Shown here: piece by piece, positions 5,583-13,867 of the stretch
Numbering within the stretch: position 1 is the first letter of the stretch
How the letters are laid out: each line of letters starts with the position of its first letter
Source: a virus
Length of the DNA: 29,733 nt
Reading direction: 5' to 3' (one strand)
IMG/VR virus record: IMGVR_UViG_3300030106_002370
Coordinates: 1 to 29,733 of that record
Position numbers and translations under genes: made by a program
The notes under the pieces: model-generated
Databases searched by the model: none
What the model saw: the letters and a program-made list of their open reading frames with translations, nothing else
What the model was told of the DNA's origin: nothing

Positions 5583-7952
5583 ATGGCAAATGCAAAAATT
5601 GTAGATGTTTATGATACTACCGAAACTTCACCAGAAGCAGGGGTTGTGGACAGTGAGTTAACAGGCTGGATTGTTCATAAAGTTAATAGCTGGGAAGAAG
5701 CTCGTAATAATCAGCATCAACAACGCTGGAAAGAGTATTACCGTTTATGGAGAGGGCAGCATGGAGGGTCTGAGGACAAAATAAGACAACACGAAAGGTC
5801 TAAGATTATTGCCCCTGCTTTACAACAAGCAATAGAAGCTGCTGTTTCTGAAATGGAAGAAACAATTTTTCACAGAAAGCGGTGGTTTGATTTAGAAGAC
5901 GATGTACGAGAAAAAGTATTTTCTCAGTTAATACAAGAGAACGCACAACGAATTGACCCTGCTCAACTAGAAGCGTTAGCGAGAGACGTAGACACACGTT
6001 TAGATCAATTAACTTTACAGTTGTTAGAAGATTTTGAAACTAGAGATATAAATAAAAGCATTTCTGAGATTCTATTGAACGCTGCTTTATATGGAACAGG
6101 TGTTGGTAAATTAGCAGTAGAGCAAAAACCTAGAAGAGTTCCTATTACGGGTTCTGCTGGAACAGCGACAGATATTGAATTGGTTAATGATATACACGTT
6201 AATTTAATTCCTGTTGATCCAAACGAGTTTATTATTGACGTTGCAGCAAAGAGTTTAGATTCTGCTTTAGGTGCAGCTCATGTATACACAATACCAAAAC
6301 ATGAGGTAGCTCAAAAGCAGGATAGAGGTATTTGGAATAAAACGCCTATTGCAGAATATACCCCAGGAGAGGATGCTCACCAACGATTTGATATACAAGA
6401 GCAGTCATACGAGCAAGCAGAGCATTGTGAAATACTAGAGTATCATGGCCTTGTCCCTAAAGATTTGTTTGAGTTAGGACAGAAAGATAGTGTAGTAGAC
6501 CCTTTAGCTGAATTTGCAGAAGAGAATAATAACATTTCTTATGACGACGCTGGAGAGATGGTAGAGTCTATTATTTGGATTGCCAATAGGAGCACTTTGT
6601 TAAAAGTAGTTCGCAACCCTTTTATTATGCAAGATAGGTCTTTTGTAGCGTTTCAGTGGGATACAGTACCTAATAGGTTTTGGGGAAGGGGGGTTGCAGA
6701 AAAAGGTTACAATCCTCAGAAAGCTTTAGACGCAGAACTACGCGCTCGTATAGACGCGCTGGCACTAGCTACTTATCCAGTTGCTTTGGTTAATGGCATG
6801 ATGGCTCCAAGAAACGGAGACTTTACCATTAGGCCAGGAAGAAACATTATTGTGTCTGGTCCTGTTAACGAAGCTTTGGCCCCATTTAAGTTTCCTGGAC
6901 CTGACCCACAAAGTTATAGGCAGTCTGCTGAGTTTGAAAGAATGGTTACTGTGGCAACAGGTTCTATGGATACCGCAGCTCCTTTAGGCGTTAATCCTAG
7001 AAACGAGACCGCAGGTGGAATGTCTATGATGATGGGTGCTATGCTCAAGAGAGCAAAGCGCACCATACGAAATATAGAGTATCAATTTCTATCACCGCTT
7101 ATACATAAAGTAGCTTGGCGATATATGCAGTTTGATACAGAAAGATACCCTGTTGCCGATTATCGGTTCCGAGTTCATGGCGCTATGGGAGCGCAAGCAA
7201 GGGAGTTTGAAGTTACGCAACTAGCGCAATTAATGCAGACAGTTCCTCCTGCTTCCCCTGCGTATTGGATACTTCTTAAAGGCATAATCAATAACTACAA
7301 CATGGACGACAAAGAGAAGTTAGTTCAAGTTGCAGACCAGTTCTTACAGAACGCAATGCAACCACAACAACCTCAACCAGACTTCGACGAGCAAGTTAAA
7401 ATGCGAGCGCAGGGACTTAAAGAACAAGAGTTTCAGCTTAAAGCGCAACAACAAGGTATTGACAACGCTCGTAAAGAAGCTGAGATGCAAGCCGAGGCTA
7501 TTAGAGATCGTGGCGAAGCTATTTGGAATCAAAGTGAGGCTGTACTTAATGTGGCTAAAGCGCAAACTGAAGCGCAGAAAGCTCAGTCTGATTCGGTTCT
7601 TAAAGAAGCAAGAGCAGCGCAAGCTTTGGCTAATACTACAGGAGGAGATACCCCTCCTCTGGAGTATTTAGCTTTAGTGGAAGCTTTAAAAGATTCGTTT
7701 AAAGATGTTACAAACAATGCAGTTAATCAAATAAATAATACTTTAGGTGATAGTTTGGTTTCTTTAGGGCGAAAACAATTTAGTCCTGATATGACACCAC
7801 TTAATAGGAAGCTAGATGCGTTGCTGCAACAACGCGAACAACAAGCTCCGACTAGGATGGACATAGAAAGAGGAGATGATGGTCGAGTGATTAGAATAGC
7901 AGGAAGACCTGTTAGACGCGGTTCTCGTGGCGAATTAAGCGGAATTGAATAA
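5583..7952 (+). CDS. Portal protein, P22-like, with long helical C-terminus
   Basis: The 789-residue portal forms the dodecameric DNA gate at one capsid vertex. The N-terminal part carries the portal-style segment NQHQQRWKEYYRLWRGQHGG and SKIIAPALQQAIEAAVSEME, and the core includes PFIMQDRSFVAFQWDTVPNR, a stretch characteristic of P22-type and marine podovirus portals. From about residue 590 to 715 the chain is Gln/Ala/Glu-rich and strongly helical (MQAEAIRDRGEAIWNQSEAV), matching the C-terminal barrel of P22 portal. A 113-codon overlapping frame inside this stretch is a composition artefact. An AAGGA lies just upstream of ATG 5583. The stop overlaps the fibre start (TAATG). Confidence 0.9.
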   Translation: MANAKIVDVYDTTETSPEAGVVDSELTGWIVHKVNSWEEARNNQHQQRWKEYYRLWRGQHGGSEDKIRQHERSKIIAPALQQAIEAAVSEMEETIFHRKRWFDLEDDVREKVFSQLIQENAQRIDPAQLEALARDVDTRLDQLTLQLLEDFETRDINKSISEILLNAALYGTGVGKLAVEQKPRRVPITGSAGTATDIELVNDIHVNLIPVDPNEFIIDVAAKSLDSALGAAHVYTIPKHEVAQKQDRGIWNKTPIAEYTPGEDAHQRFDIQEQSYEQAEHCEILEYHGLVPKDLFELGQKDSVVDPLAEFAEENNNISYDDAGEMVESIIWIANRSTLLKVVRNPFIMQDRSFVAFQWDTVPNRFWGRGVAEKGYNPQKALDAELRARIDALALATYPVALVNGMMAPRNGDFTIRPGRNIIVSGPVNEALAPFKFPGPDPQSYRQSAEFERMVTVATGSMDTAAPLGVNPRNETAGGMSMMMGAMLKRAKRTIRNIEYQFLSPLIHKVAWRYMQFDTERYPVADYRFRVHGAMGAQAREFEVTQLAQLMQTVPPASPAYWILLKGIINNYNMDDKEKLVQVADQFLQNAMQPQQPQPDFDEQVKMRAQGLKEQEFQLKAQQQGIDNARKEAEMQAEAIRDRGEAIWNQSEAVLNVAKAQTEAQKAQSDSVLKEARAAQALANTTGGDTPPLEYLALVEALKDSFKDVTNNAVNQINNTLGDSLVSLGRKQFSPDMTPLNRKLDALLQQREQQAPTRMDIERGDDGRVIRIAGRPVRRGSRGELSGIE

Positions 7953-10012
7953 TGCCTAGTAGTTATACAACGAATCACAATTTAGAAAAACCAGCCGCAG
8001 GGGAACAGTCTGGAAGCTGGGGAGATACGATTAATTCTAATATGGATATAATCGACTCTGCGATAAAAACAAGTTTAGATTCAATAACAATAACTGCTAA
8101 TAACTCGACGGACGAGACTGTGTACCCCGTCTTTGTAGACGGGGCTACAGGTAGTCAGGGTTTAGAGTCTGATACAGGTTTAACCTATAATCCATCTTCG
8201 GGAGTGCTGACTGCCACAAGCTTTACAGGAACAGTAACAGGAAATGTAACAGGTAACGCCTCTGGTAGTTCTGGTTCTTGCACAGGTAACGCAGCCACAG
8301 CTACTACTTTAGCAACGGCAAGAGATATAGGGGGTGTTTCTTTTAATGGCTCCGCTAGTATCAATTTACCTGGAGTAAATACTTCTGGTAATCAGGACAC
8401 TAGTGGTAACGCTGCTACAGCTACAGTAGCAACTAGTATTACCGCTTCGGCTAATGATAGTACTGACGAAACTGTTTACCCTACGTTTGTAGATGGCGCG
8501 ACAGGAACCCAAGGACTAGAAACGGATACGGGGTTATCTTATAACCCAAGTACAGGGGTTTTAACTACTACCTCAGTAACAGGAAACCTAACAGGGAATG
8601 TTACAGGAAATACGTCAGGAAGTTCGGGATCGTGTACAGGAAATGCAGCAACTGCGACTGCATTAGCTACAGGAAGAACTATTGGTGGGGTATCGTTTGA
8701 CGGTACGGGAAATATCAATCTTCCTGGTGTTAATACAGCAGGCGATCAAAATACTAGCGGAAATGCAGCCACAGCTACAGTAGCTACAAGTGTAACCGCA
8801 AGTGCTAACGACTCTACTGATGAGACTGTTTATCTTACTTTTGTTGATGGTGCTACTGGTACACAAGGCATAGAAACCGACACGGGGCTTAGCTATAACC
8901 CGAGTAGCGGAGTAATTACAGCAACACAGCTTACAGGTAATGTTACTGGTAACGTAACAGGGAATACTTCTGGTAGTTCTGGTTCTTGTACGGGAAACGC
9001 AGCTACCGCAACAGCGTTAGCTTCCGCTAGGACGATTGGGGGCGTTAGTTTTGATGGGACAGGGAATATTAATTTACCAGGGGTAAATACTGCTGGAGAC
9101 CAAGATACTTCGGGAACTGCTGCGCTAGCTACATCGTTTACAGCAACCGCAAATAACAGTACAGACGAGACGGTATATCCAGTTTTTGTGGACGGAGCTA
9201 CTGGAACGCAGGGTGCTGAAACGGATACTGGTTTGTTTTATAACCCTTCCTCGGGCCAACTTACTACAGCGAAAGCTAGAATAGGAACAGGATCAGCCGC
9301 AGCCGATTTAACTCTCGCTGCTGATGTAACACCTACCACAGCCGTAGGCGGCTCGACTAAAGCTGCTATTTTTAGTACGGGTGGTACAGGTAGTGGTGCT
9401 TTTCACGTTGGTTTTGAGATACCGTCTAACGACTCTGCTGATGGGTTTTTTGTATCTACTGACGCAGACAACGACGGAACTGTAGATACCGTAGCAATGA
9501 AGATTAAAGCTAATGGTTATGTAGGTATTCTGAAAACTAACCCAACAACGGCGTTAGATGTAACCGGAACAATAACAGGAGATACGAAAAGTTTTAGTAT
9601 CCCTCACCCACTAGCTAGTAAAGTTGAAACGCACAAACTAATTCACGGCTCTGTAGAGTCTCCTCGGTATGATCTAATTTACAGAGGCAAAGTAACTTTA
9701 GAGAGTGGTGCTGCATCCGTTAACATAGACACAGTATCTAGTATGACAGAAGGTACGTTAGTAGCCTTATGTCGAGATTTACAATCATTTACAACTAACG
9801 AATCAGGTTGGACAGCAGTAAAATCATCTTTATCTGGAAACACTTTGTCTATAGAAGCACAAGACGATTCTTGCACAGACGAAATAAGTTGGATGGTCAT
9901 AGGAGAAAGAAAAGATCCTAATGTAGTTTCTGCTGATTTAACCGACAACACAGGGCGCATTATAGTAGAAATGCCACTTCCAGAAGAAGAAGAAATTTTA
10001 GGAGAAGATTAG
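7952..10012 (+). CDS. Tail fibre-like protein with 118-residue repeats
   Basis: The 686-residue protein starts with a module typical of marine phage fibres: SYTTNHNLEKPAAGEQSGSW, then GDTINSNMDIIDSAI. Residues 50-434 hold three nearly complete copies and one partial copy of a 118-residue Gly/Thr/Asn-rich unit, each with STDETVYP, DGATG, GNVTGN, GSSGSCTGNA and IGGVSF blocks. Such blocks fit a trimeric beta-helical shaft. A region with PTTALDVTGTITGD precedes a C-terminal domain (KSFSIPHPLASK, then ESPRYDLIYRGKVTL) seen in cyanophage-type tail proteins. A host-binding or fibre-shaft role is likely. The location between portal and scaffold, away from the other tail genes, is unusual. Confidence 0.85.
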   Translation: MPSSYTTNHNLEKPAAGEQSGSWGDTINSNMDIIDSAIKTSLDSITITANNSTDETVYPVFVDGATGSQGLESDTGLTYNPSSGVLTATSFTGTVTGNVTGNASGSSGSCTGNAATATTLATARDIGGVSFNGSASINLPGVNTSGNQDTSGNAATATVATSITASANDSTDETVYPTFVDGATGTQGLETDTGLSYNPSTGVLTTTSVTGNLTGNVTGNTSGSSGSCTGNAATATALATGRTIGGVSFDGTGNINLPGVNTAGDQNTSGNAATATVATSVTASANDSTDETVYLTFVDGATGTQGIETDTGLSYNPSSGVITATQLTGNVTGNVTGNTSGSSGSCTGNAATATALASARTIGGVSFDGTGNINLPGVNTAGDQDTSGTAALATSFTATANNSTDETVYPVFVDGATGTQGAETDTGLFYNPSSGQLTTAKARIGTGSAAADLTLAADVTPTTAVGGSTKAAIFSTGGTGSGAFHVGFEIPSNDSADGFFVSTDADNDGTVDTVAMKIKANGYVGILKTNPTTALDVTGTITGDTKSFSIPHPLASKVETHKLIHGSVESPRYDLIYRGKVTLESGAASVNIDTVSSMTEGTLVALCRDLQSFTTNESGWTAVKSSLSGNTLSIEAQDDSCTDEISWMVIGERKDPNVVSADLTDNTGRIIVEMPLPEEEEILGED
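8099..9253 (+). repeat. Three and a third protein-level repeats in the fibre gene
   Basis: Repeat units begin at 8099, 8453, 8807 and 9152 (118, 118 and 115 codons; the last copy stops near 9253). The encoded units are very similar, yet their codons differ heavily: SGSSGSC is ggt agt tct ggt tct tgc after its first codon in copy 1 but gga agt tcg gga tcg tgt in copy 2, and VDGATG is spelled differently in all four copies. Long identical DNA stretches are therefore absent even though the protein repeats are strict. Confidence 0.9.
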
Positions 10013-10013
10013 T

Positions 10014-10196
10014 ATGGCTCGTCCTTTAACTACAGATGATATAGATATGATAGCAGAACGCGCAGCAGAGAAAGCATTACAAAAAGTATATGCAGAAGTT
10101 GGAAAAACGACAGTTAATCGTATTTTTTGGGCGGTAGGTACAGTTATGATTGGGCTAGCTGTTTGGTGGACGGCTACTTGGAATAGTGGTCCGTAG
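10014..10196 (+). CDS. Small single-span membrane protein
   Basis: This 60-residue protein has an N-terminal helical, charged part (DDIDMIAERAAEKALQKVYA) and one membrane segment at about 38-56 (FWAVGTVMIGLAVWWTATW), with the charged part probably in the cytoplasm. I recall similar short membrane proteins in the structural blocks of marine podoviruses. It follows the fibre stop by one base, and its TAG stop overlaps the GTG start of the next gene. Function unknown; an accessory holin-like or virion-internal role are both conceivable. Confidence 0.65.
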   Translation: MARPLTTDDIDMIAERAAEKALQKVYAEVGKTTVNRIFWAVGTVMIGLAVWWTATWNSGP

Positions 10197-10420
10197 TGAA
10201 TAATACTAGTTCTGGATGGAGTAGAGGAGGTTGGGGTCTCGGCCCTTGGGGGATGCCAACCGCAGTTGGTGGCTATGGAACAGGCGAAGCCCCAAATGTG
10301 GATAAACGTAAGTTGTTAGCTCAACGTCGCGCACAAGGTATTTTGCTCGACGATGAAGAAGTAGCAGCTTTGATTGTCCTTAACATAGTGCGAGGTACTA
10401 CTTATGATCCTGGATACTGA
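10196..10420 (+). CDS. Small Gly/Trp-rich protein
   Basis: The gene starts with GTG on the stop codon of the previous gene. The 74-residue product has an N-terminal Gly/Trp/Ser-rich stretch (SGWSRGGWGLGPWGMPTAVG) and then a helical charged part (DKRKLLAQRRAQGILLDDEE). The product is not recognised. A Gly/Trp-rich segment next to a helix is compatible with a small virion or membrane-associated protein. It overlaps the next gene by 17 bases, consistent with co-translation in the head-gene cluster. Confidence 0.6.
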   Translation: MNNTSSGWSRGGWGLGPWGMPTAVGGYGTGEAPNVDKRKLLAQRRAQGILLDDEEVAALIVLNIVRGTTYDPGY

Positions 10421-10667
10421 TGAGCGTCGAAGTTACGACAAGATGTTTGAGACCTTCAATACAGAAGGGTGGTCAATTATTCGACAACGCTTTGTAGATA
10501 TGTTTAATCAAGGAAACAATATATTTGCAATACCAGACGAGAAAACTTTTTGGCAACAAAGAGGTTCGTTGGGTATGTTGCAAGTTTTTGTAGAACTTGA
10601 GGATGTAGTTAAAAGCGAACTAGAGAACTTAGAAAATCAAGTGGAAGAGGATTTCGATAATGATTAA
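10404..10667 (+). CDS. Small helical head-cluster protein
   Basis: The 87-residue acidic protein looks mostly helical, with the segment FETFNTEGWSIIRQRFVDMF and, later, FWQQRGSLGMLQVFVELEDV, followed by an acidic C-terminus. A tegW...R-G-x-L pattern of this kind appears, as far as I remember, in small unknown proteins encoded just before the scaffold gene of marine podoviruses. That position suggests a part in head assembly. It starts inside the previous gene and overlaps the next by eight bases. Confidence 0.65.
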   Translation: MILDTDERRSYDKMFETFNTEGWSIIRQRFVDMFNQGNNIFAIPDEKTFWQQRGSLGMLQVFVELEDVVKSELENLENQVEEDFDND

Positions 10668-10893
10668 CGATTACCGATGCCTTAACTGCAACAGTATTTC
10701 TGAGCATTGGAGCAATAACAAACAAGTTGAAGACTTGTGTTGTGAAGGCTTTATTGCTGAGAAGATTATTTCAGGCGGGAATTTCTCATTACCTGGAATC
10801 GACACAGCCTTTCCTACGGCAGCCGATAAATGGGCTAAACGCCACAGGAAAGCTAACCATCCCGAGCTTAAAAGGCTAGGGATACCTTGTTAA
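10660..10893 (+). CDS. Small zinc-ribbon (FmdB-like) protein
   Basis: The 77-residue protein begins DYRCLNCNSISEHWSNN and then has DLCCEG, so a CxxC plus CC set could bind one zinc ion as in FmdB-type ribbons. The C-terminal half, with FSLPGIDTAFPTAADKWAKR, resembles the tail of phage zinc-ribbon proteins that sit beside head genes. It ends in another cysteine. Function unknown; the gene immediately precedes the scaffold gene. Overlap with the upstream gene is eight bases. Confidence 0.65.
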   Translation: MINDYRCLNCNSISEHWSNNKQVEDLCCEGFIAEKIISGGNFSLPGIDTAFPTAADKWAKRHRKANHPELKRLGIPC

Positions 10894-10926
10894 TCCCCTT
10901 ATATAAGGCAAAGATTGGAGACAAAA

Positions 10927-11760
10927 ATGGCTGATATTTTAGTAGATGCGGAAAGTGAAATCGTTGGTGGTGTTGACGACCAAGCAGATGTAGCTTCTCG
11001 CTTGAGCGAAGAACGAGAACAGCAAGAGGAAGTTCAAGCTACGGACGTAGCCGAAGACGGTCCTGCCGACTCTACAATCCCTTCTAAATTTGAAGGTAAG
11101 AGCGTAGATGAAATTGTTAACTCTTATGTAAATTTAGAGCAACAATATGGACGACAAGGCAACGAACTAGGAGAACTTCGTAAATTAGCCGATTCTTTGA
11201 TTCAAAAAAATCTAAATGAATCTGACGGTCAACAAGTGGACTCTATGGAGAAAGATCTTTCTCAGGACGAGTTCTTTTCCGACCCAGTTACTGCGGTACG
11301 CCGTGTAGTTAACGAGGCTTTAGAGCCTGTAAGAGCAACCCTTAGTGATACGAAAGTTGATTCTACGGTGCAACGATTACAGGCAAAACATCCAGATATA
11401 CAAGAAATTGTACAGGATCTTGGGTTCCAAGAGTGGGTGTTAGAAAGTACTCCGAGACAAGATATGTGGGTTCGTGCTAGTAAAGGTGATTTTGAATACG
11501 CAGATGAGTTGTTTTCTCAGTACAAGTCTACGCATAAAGTAGCGGTAGAGGCGAAGCAAGCACAAGAGAACGCTGTAAAAAGCCAAGAGCTTGAAGCAGC
11601 GAGTGCGGTTTCGGCTGGATCGTCAAAAGATGCAGGGACTTCTGGTAAACCAATTTATAAGCGAGCGGAGTTAATCCGTTTAAGAATGAATGACCCTGAG
11701 CGATACACAGAACTACAATCTGAAATCACACAAGCGTATGCAGATGGACGGGTTCGTTAA
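10927..11760 (+). CDS. Head scaffolding protein
   Basis: This acidic, Gln/Glu-rich, helical protein (277 residues) lies directly before the coat gene, as scaffold genes do. It has a low-complexity acidic start, the segment PSKFEGKSVDEIVNSYVNLE seen in many podovirus scaffolds (a kFeGKs-eei...Y-leL-e pattern), and a basic, helical C-terminus (KPIYKRAELIRLRMNDPERY) suited to contacting coat subunits. I chose ATG 10927 because GGAG at 10917-10920 is six bases upstream; a TTG at 10915 would place this ribosome site inside the gene. It would guide prohead assembly and then leave. Confidence 0.85.
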   Translation: MADILVDAESEIVGGVDDQADVASRLSEEREQQEEVQATDVAEDGPADSTIPSKFEGKSVDEIVNSYVNLEQQYGRQGNELGELRKLADSLIQKNLNESDGQQVDSMEKDLSQDEFFSDPVTAVRRVVNEALEPVRATLSDTKVDSTVQRLQAKHPDIQEIVQDLGFQEWVLESTPRQDMWVRASKGDFEYADELFSQYKSTHKVAVEAKQAQENAVKSQELEAASAVSAGSSKDAGTSGKPIYKRAELIRLRMNDPERYTELQSEITQAYADGRVR

Positions 11761-11795
11761 CACAAAAATCTTACTTATTATAGGAGAAAATTAAA

Positions 11796-12716
11796 ATGGC
11801 TTTTGCAAGTCAAACGACGTTAAACACTACAGATGCGGCGGTCTTTATCCCCGAACTGTGGTCTGACGAAGTGATTGCTGCGTACAAAGCTAACTTAGTT
11901 TTCGCTAACCTTGTTACTCGTATGAATCACGTTGGGAAGAAAGGTGACACTGTTCACATTCCTACTCCTGATCGTGCTTCTGCAAGCGCCAAGGCTGCGG
12001 ACGCTGGGGTTACGCTTATAAACTCAGACGCAGAATCAGAGGTTACTATTAGTATAAATAAGCACTATGAGTACTCAAGACTGATCGAGGACATCCTCGA
12101 AAAGCAAGCAGTATCTTCAATGCGCGGATTCTATACTGATGATGCTGGCTACGCTTTAGCGAAGCAAGTAGACACTGACCTCTGGACAACCACTTACGCA
12201 TTACAAGGTGGCGATGGTGCAGCAGCTTATCACGGAGATAAGGCTGTAATCGGTTCTGACGGTTCTACATTATTTAGTTCTAGTCAGGCTGGGGTAGCTA
12301 TTGCTGATGCTGGTTTACGAAAAGTAATCCAAACACTAGACGACTCTGACATCCCTTTGGATAATCGTGTTCTTATTGTGCCTCCAGTTGAGAAGAAAAA
12401 TCTCACAGGAATTGCACGATTCACAGAACAGGCGTTTTCTGGTGAAGCTGGTGGAGCGAATACAATTCGTTCAGGCTTAATTGGAGATCTTTATGGTGTT
12501 CCAGTTTATGTTTCTACTAACGCACCTACGAACAATAGTTCAAGGGCTTGCTTTTTAGGGCATAAATCAGCTATCGCTTTGGTTGAACAACTAGGGATAC
12601 GAGCGCAAACGCAATACAAGCAAGAGTACTTAGGTGACCTATTTACCGCAGATACAATCTACGGTGTAGGGGAGCTTAGGAACGCTGGCGGTGTTGTCAT
12701 AGCGGTTCCAACCTAA
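11796..12716 (+). CDS. Major capsid (coat) protein
   Basis: The 306-residue protein should form the icosahedral shell. It begins with a conserved-looking head segment FIPELWSDEVIAAYKANLVF, followed by GDTVHIPTPDRA, a stretch with SRLIEDILEKQAVSSMR, and near the end LFTADTIYGVGELRNAGGVV. This arrangement matches the HK97-fold coat proteins of marine podoviruses. The gene has one of the best ribosome sites in the window (TAGGAGA eight or so bases before ATG) and sits between scaffold and a small beta-rich protein. Its codons use more C-ending triplets than its neighbours, as expected for an abundant protein. Confidence 0.9.
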   Translation: MAFASQTTLNTTDAAVFIPELWSDEVIAAYKANLVFANLVTRMNHVGKKGDTVHIPTPDRASASAKAADAGVTLINSDAESEVTISINKHYEYSRLIEDILEKQAVSSMRGFYTDDAGYALAKQVDTDLWTTTYALQGGDGAAAYHGDKAVIGSDGSTLFSSSQAGVAIADAGLRKVIQTLDDSDIPLDNRVLIVPPVEKKNLTGIARFTEQAFSGEAGGANTIRSGLIGDLYGVPVYVSTNAPTNNSSRACFLGHKSAIALVEQLGIRAQTQYKQEYLGDLFTADTIYGVGELRNAGGVVIAVPT

Positions 12717-12732
12717 ACCAAGGAGGTAACCC

Positions 12733-13011
12733 ATGTCTAGGCAATCAGGATTGCCCATAGCAACAGCTTCGGTTGATATTGGAGACTTGGCCCAAGAAGG
12801 GTCAAGTTCCGCTACTATCACTGTTCCTGGTGCGAAGGTGGGTGACTTTGTTCTCTTATCTGCGGATGCAGATCTTGAACAGGGGCAAATATATGGTCAA
12901 GTGCTCTCGGCTAACACAGTTGAGTGGCAATACTATAACGATATAGGCGACCCTGGTGATCTGACAGCTTTCACTCTTAGAGTGAAGGTAATCCCATACG
13001 AGAACCTGTAG
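12733..13011 (+). CDS. Small beta-rich protein, possible capsid decoration
   Basis: The 92-residue product is rich in Val, Thr, Ser and Gly with alternating hydrophobic strands (SSSATITVPGAKVGDFVLLS, then FTLRVKVIPYENL). It begins 16 bases after the coat stop with AGGAGG directly upstream, so it should be made at a level close to the coat protein. A hairpin terminator follows within 15 bases. Size, beta content, expression context and position support a head decoration or stabilising protein; a minor head protein is the alternative. Confidence 0.7.
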   Translation: MSRQSGLPIATASVDIGDLAQEGSSSATITVPGAKVGDFVLLSADADLEQGQIYGQVLSANTVEWQYYNDIGDPGDLTAFTLRVKVIPYENL

Positions 13012-13022
13012 CAAAACTGATC

Positions 13023-13050
13023 GGTAGGGAGGGTTTTCCTCCCTACCTTT
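13023..13050 (+). terminator. Hairpin terminator after the capsid genes
   Basis: GGTAGGGAGG at 13023-13032 pairs perfectly with CCTCCCTACC at 13038-13047 around the loop GTTTT; the next bases are TTTCATT. A ten-pair GC-rich stem with a short T tail is a likely but leaky intrinsic terminator. It separates abundant head proteins from the tail genes, so it could lower transcription of the tail block. Confidence 0.75.
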
Positions 13051-13069
13051 CATTCAAGGAATAAAAAAA

Positions 13070-13864
13070 ATGGCTAGAACTGCTACGACTCTTTTACGAA
13101 TGGTTAACATGATTTTGGTGCGGTTGCGAGAAACAACCGTAACTACTATATCGGGTAGTGGTATAACTGCACACGCAAGTTTGGCAGGTACAGGAAAGAC
13201 CCCATCGTATACAGATACGATTGTTCGTTTGATTAACGACGCTAAAATAGAAGTAGAAGATTCTTACGATTGGATAGAGCTGCGACAGATGATTTCTGTT
13301 TTAGTTGAGTCAGGCGAGATAACTAATAATATTTACGACGACGCTAGTACTGCAAGGCAGCAAGGCGACAAAAGAGGGAGCGATAACCAAGAACATACAG
13401 GACCAAGAAGTAGAGTAATTAGTGTTTGGAATTATACGACAAACTCTTATTTAAGGGGTAGGTCATACGATTGGATGTTAAAACAACATAACGACGCTTT
13501 TGTTTCTGGAGCTACAGGAGAGCCTATGTTTTGGACCGTTGGCCCTCCTGGAAACATGACTAATGATGCACTTGATTTAAAAACATACCCTGTATCTGAC
13601 GGTTCTTATGAGCTAGAGGTCCAGTTATATAATCCACAAGAAGACTTGTCGGCAGACGCAGACATCTTCTTAGCTCCTTGGAACCCTATTTATCTAAGGG
13701 CGTTAGCGTTAGCAATACGAGAAAGAGGAGAAGACGAGGGAGAACAATTTTCTGATGTTATGAAAGCTTATGAAATGGCATTAGGAAATGAGATTGCTTA
13801 CGAGCAAAAACACCAACATCACGGATTAGGTGGTGGGGATTGGACCGTTGTAGGAGACTACTAA
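13070..13864 (+). CDS. Head-tail adaptor / tail tube-like protein
   Basis: The 264-residue protein lies between the coat/decoration genes and the tail nozzle, the position of the adaptor that attaches below the portal (functional counterpart of P22 gp4 or T7 gp11). It has the pattern TDTIVRLINDAKIEVEDSYD followed by WIELRQ near the N-terminus, which adaptor proteins of this class share, and LRALALAIRERGEDEGEQFS in a helical C-terminal region, ending His/Gly-rich. Identification rests on these segments and the gene order. AAGGAA lies just upstream of ATG 13070, after the terminator. Confidence 0.8.
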   Translation: MARTATTLLRMVNMILVRLRETTVTTISGSGITAHASLAGTGKTPSYTDTIVRLINDAKIEVEDSYDWIELRQMISVLVESGEITNNIYDDASTARQQGDKRGSDNQEHTGPRSRVISVWNYTTNSYLRGRSYDWMLKQHNDAFVSGATGEPMFWTVGPPGNMTNDALDLKTYPVSDGSYELEVQLYNPQEDLSADADIFLAPWNPIYLRALALAIRERGEDEGEQFSDVMKAYEMALGNEIAYEQKHQHHGLGGGDWTVVGDY

Positions 13865-13867
13865 TAA

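Noticed and set aside
7330-7671. A 113-codon frame inside the portal gene, and a frame opposite it
   Set aside because: It arises from the Gln/Ala/Glu-rich repetitive codons of the portal's helical C-terminus; the product is low-complexity Lys/Leu/Arg.
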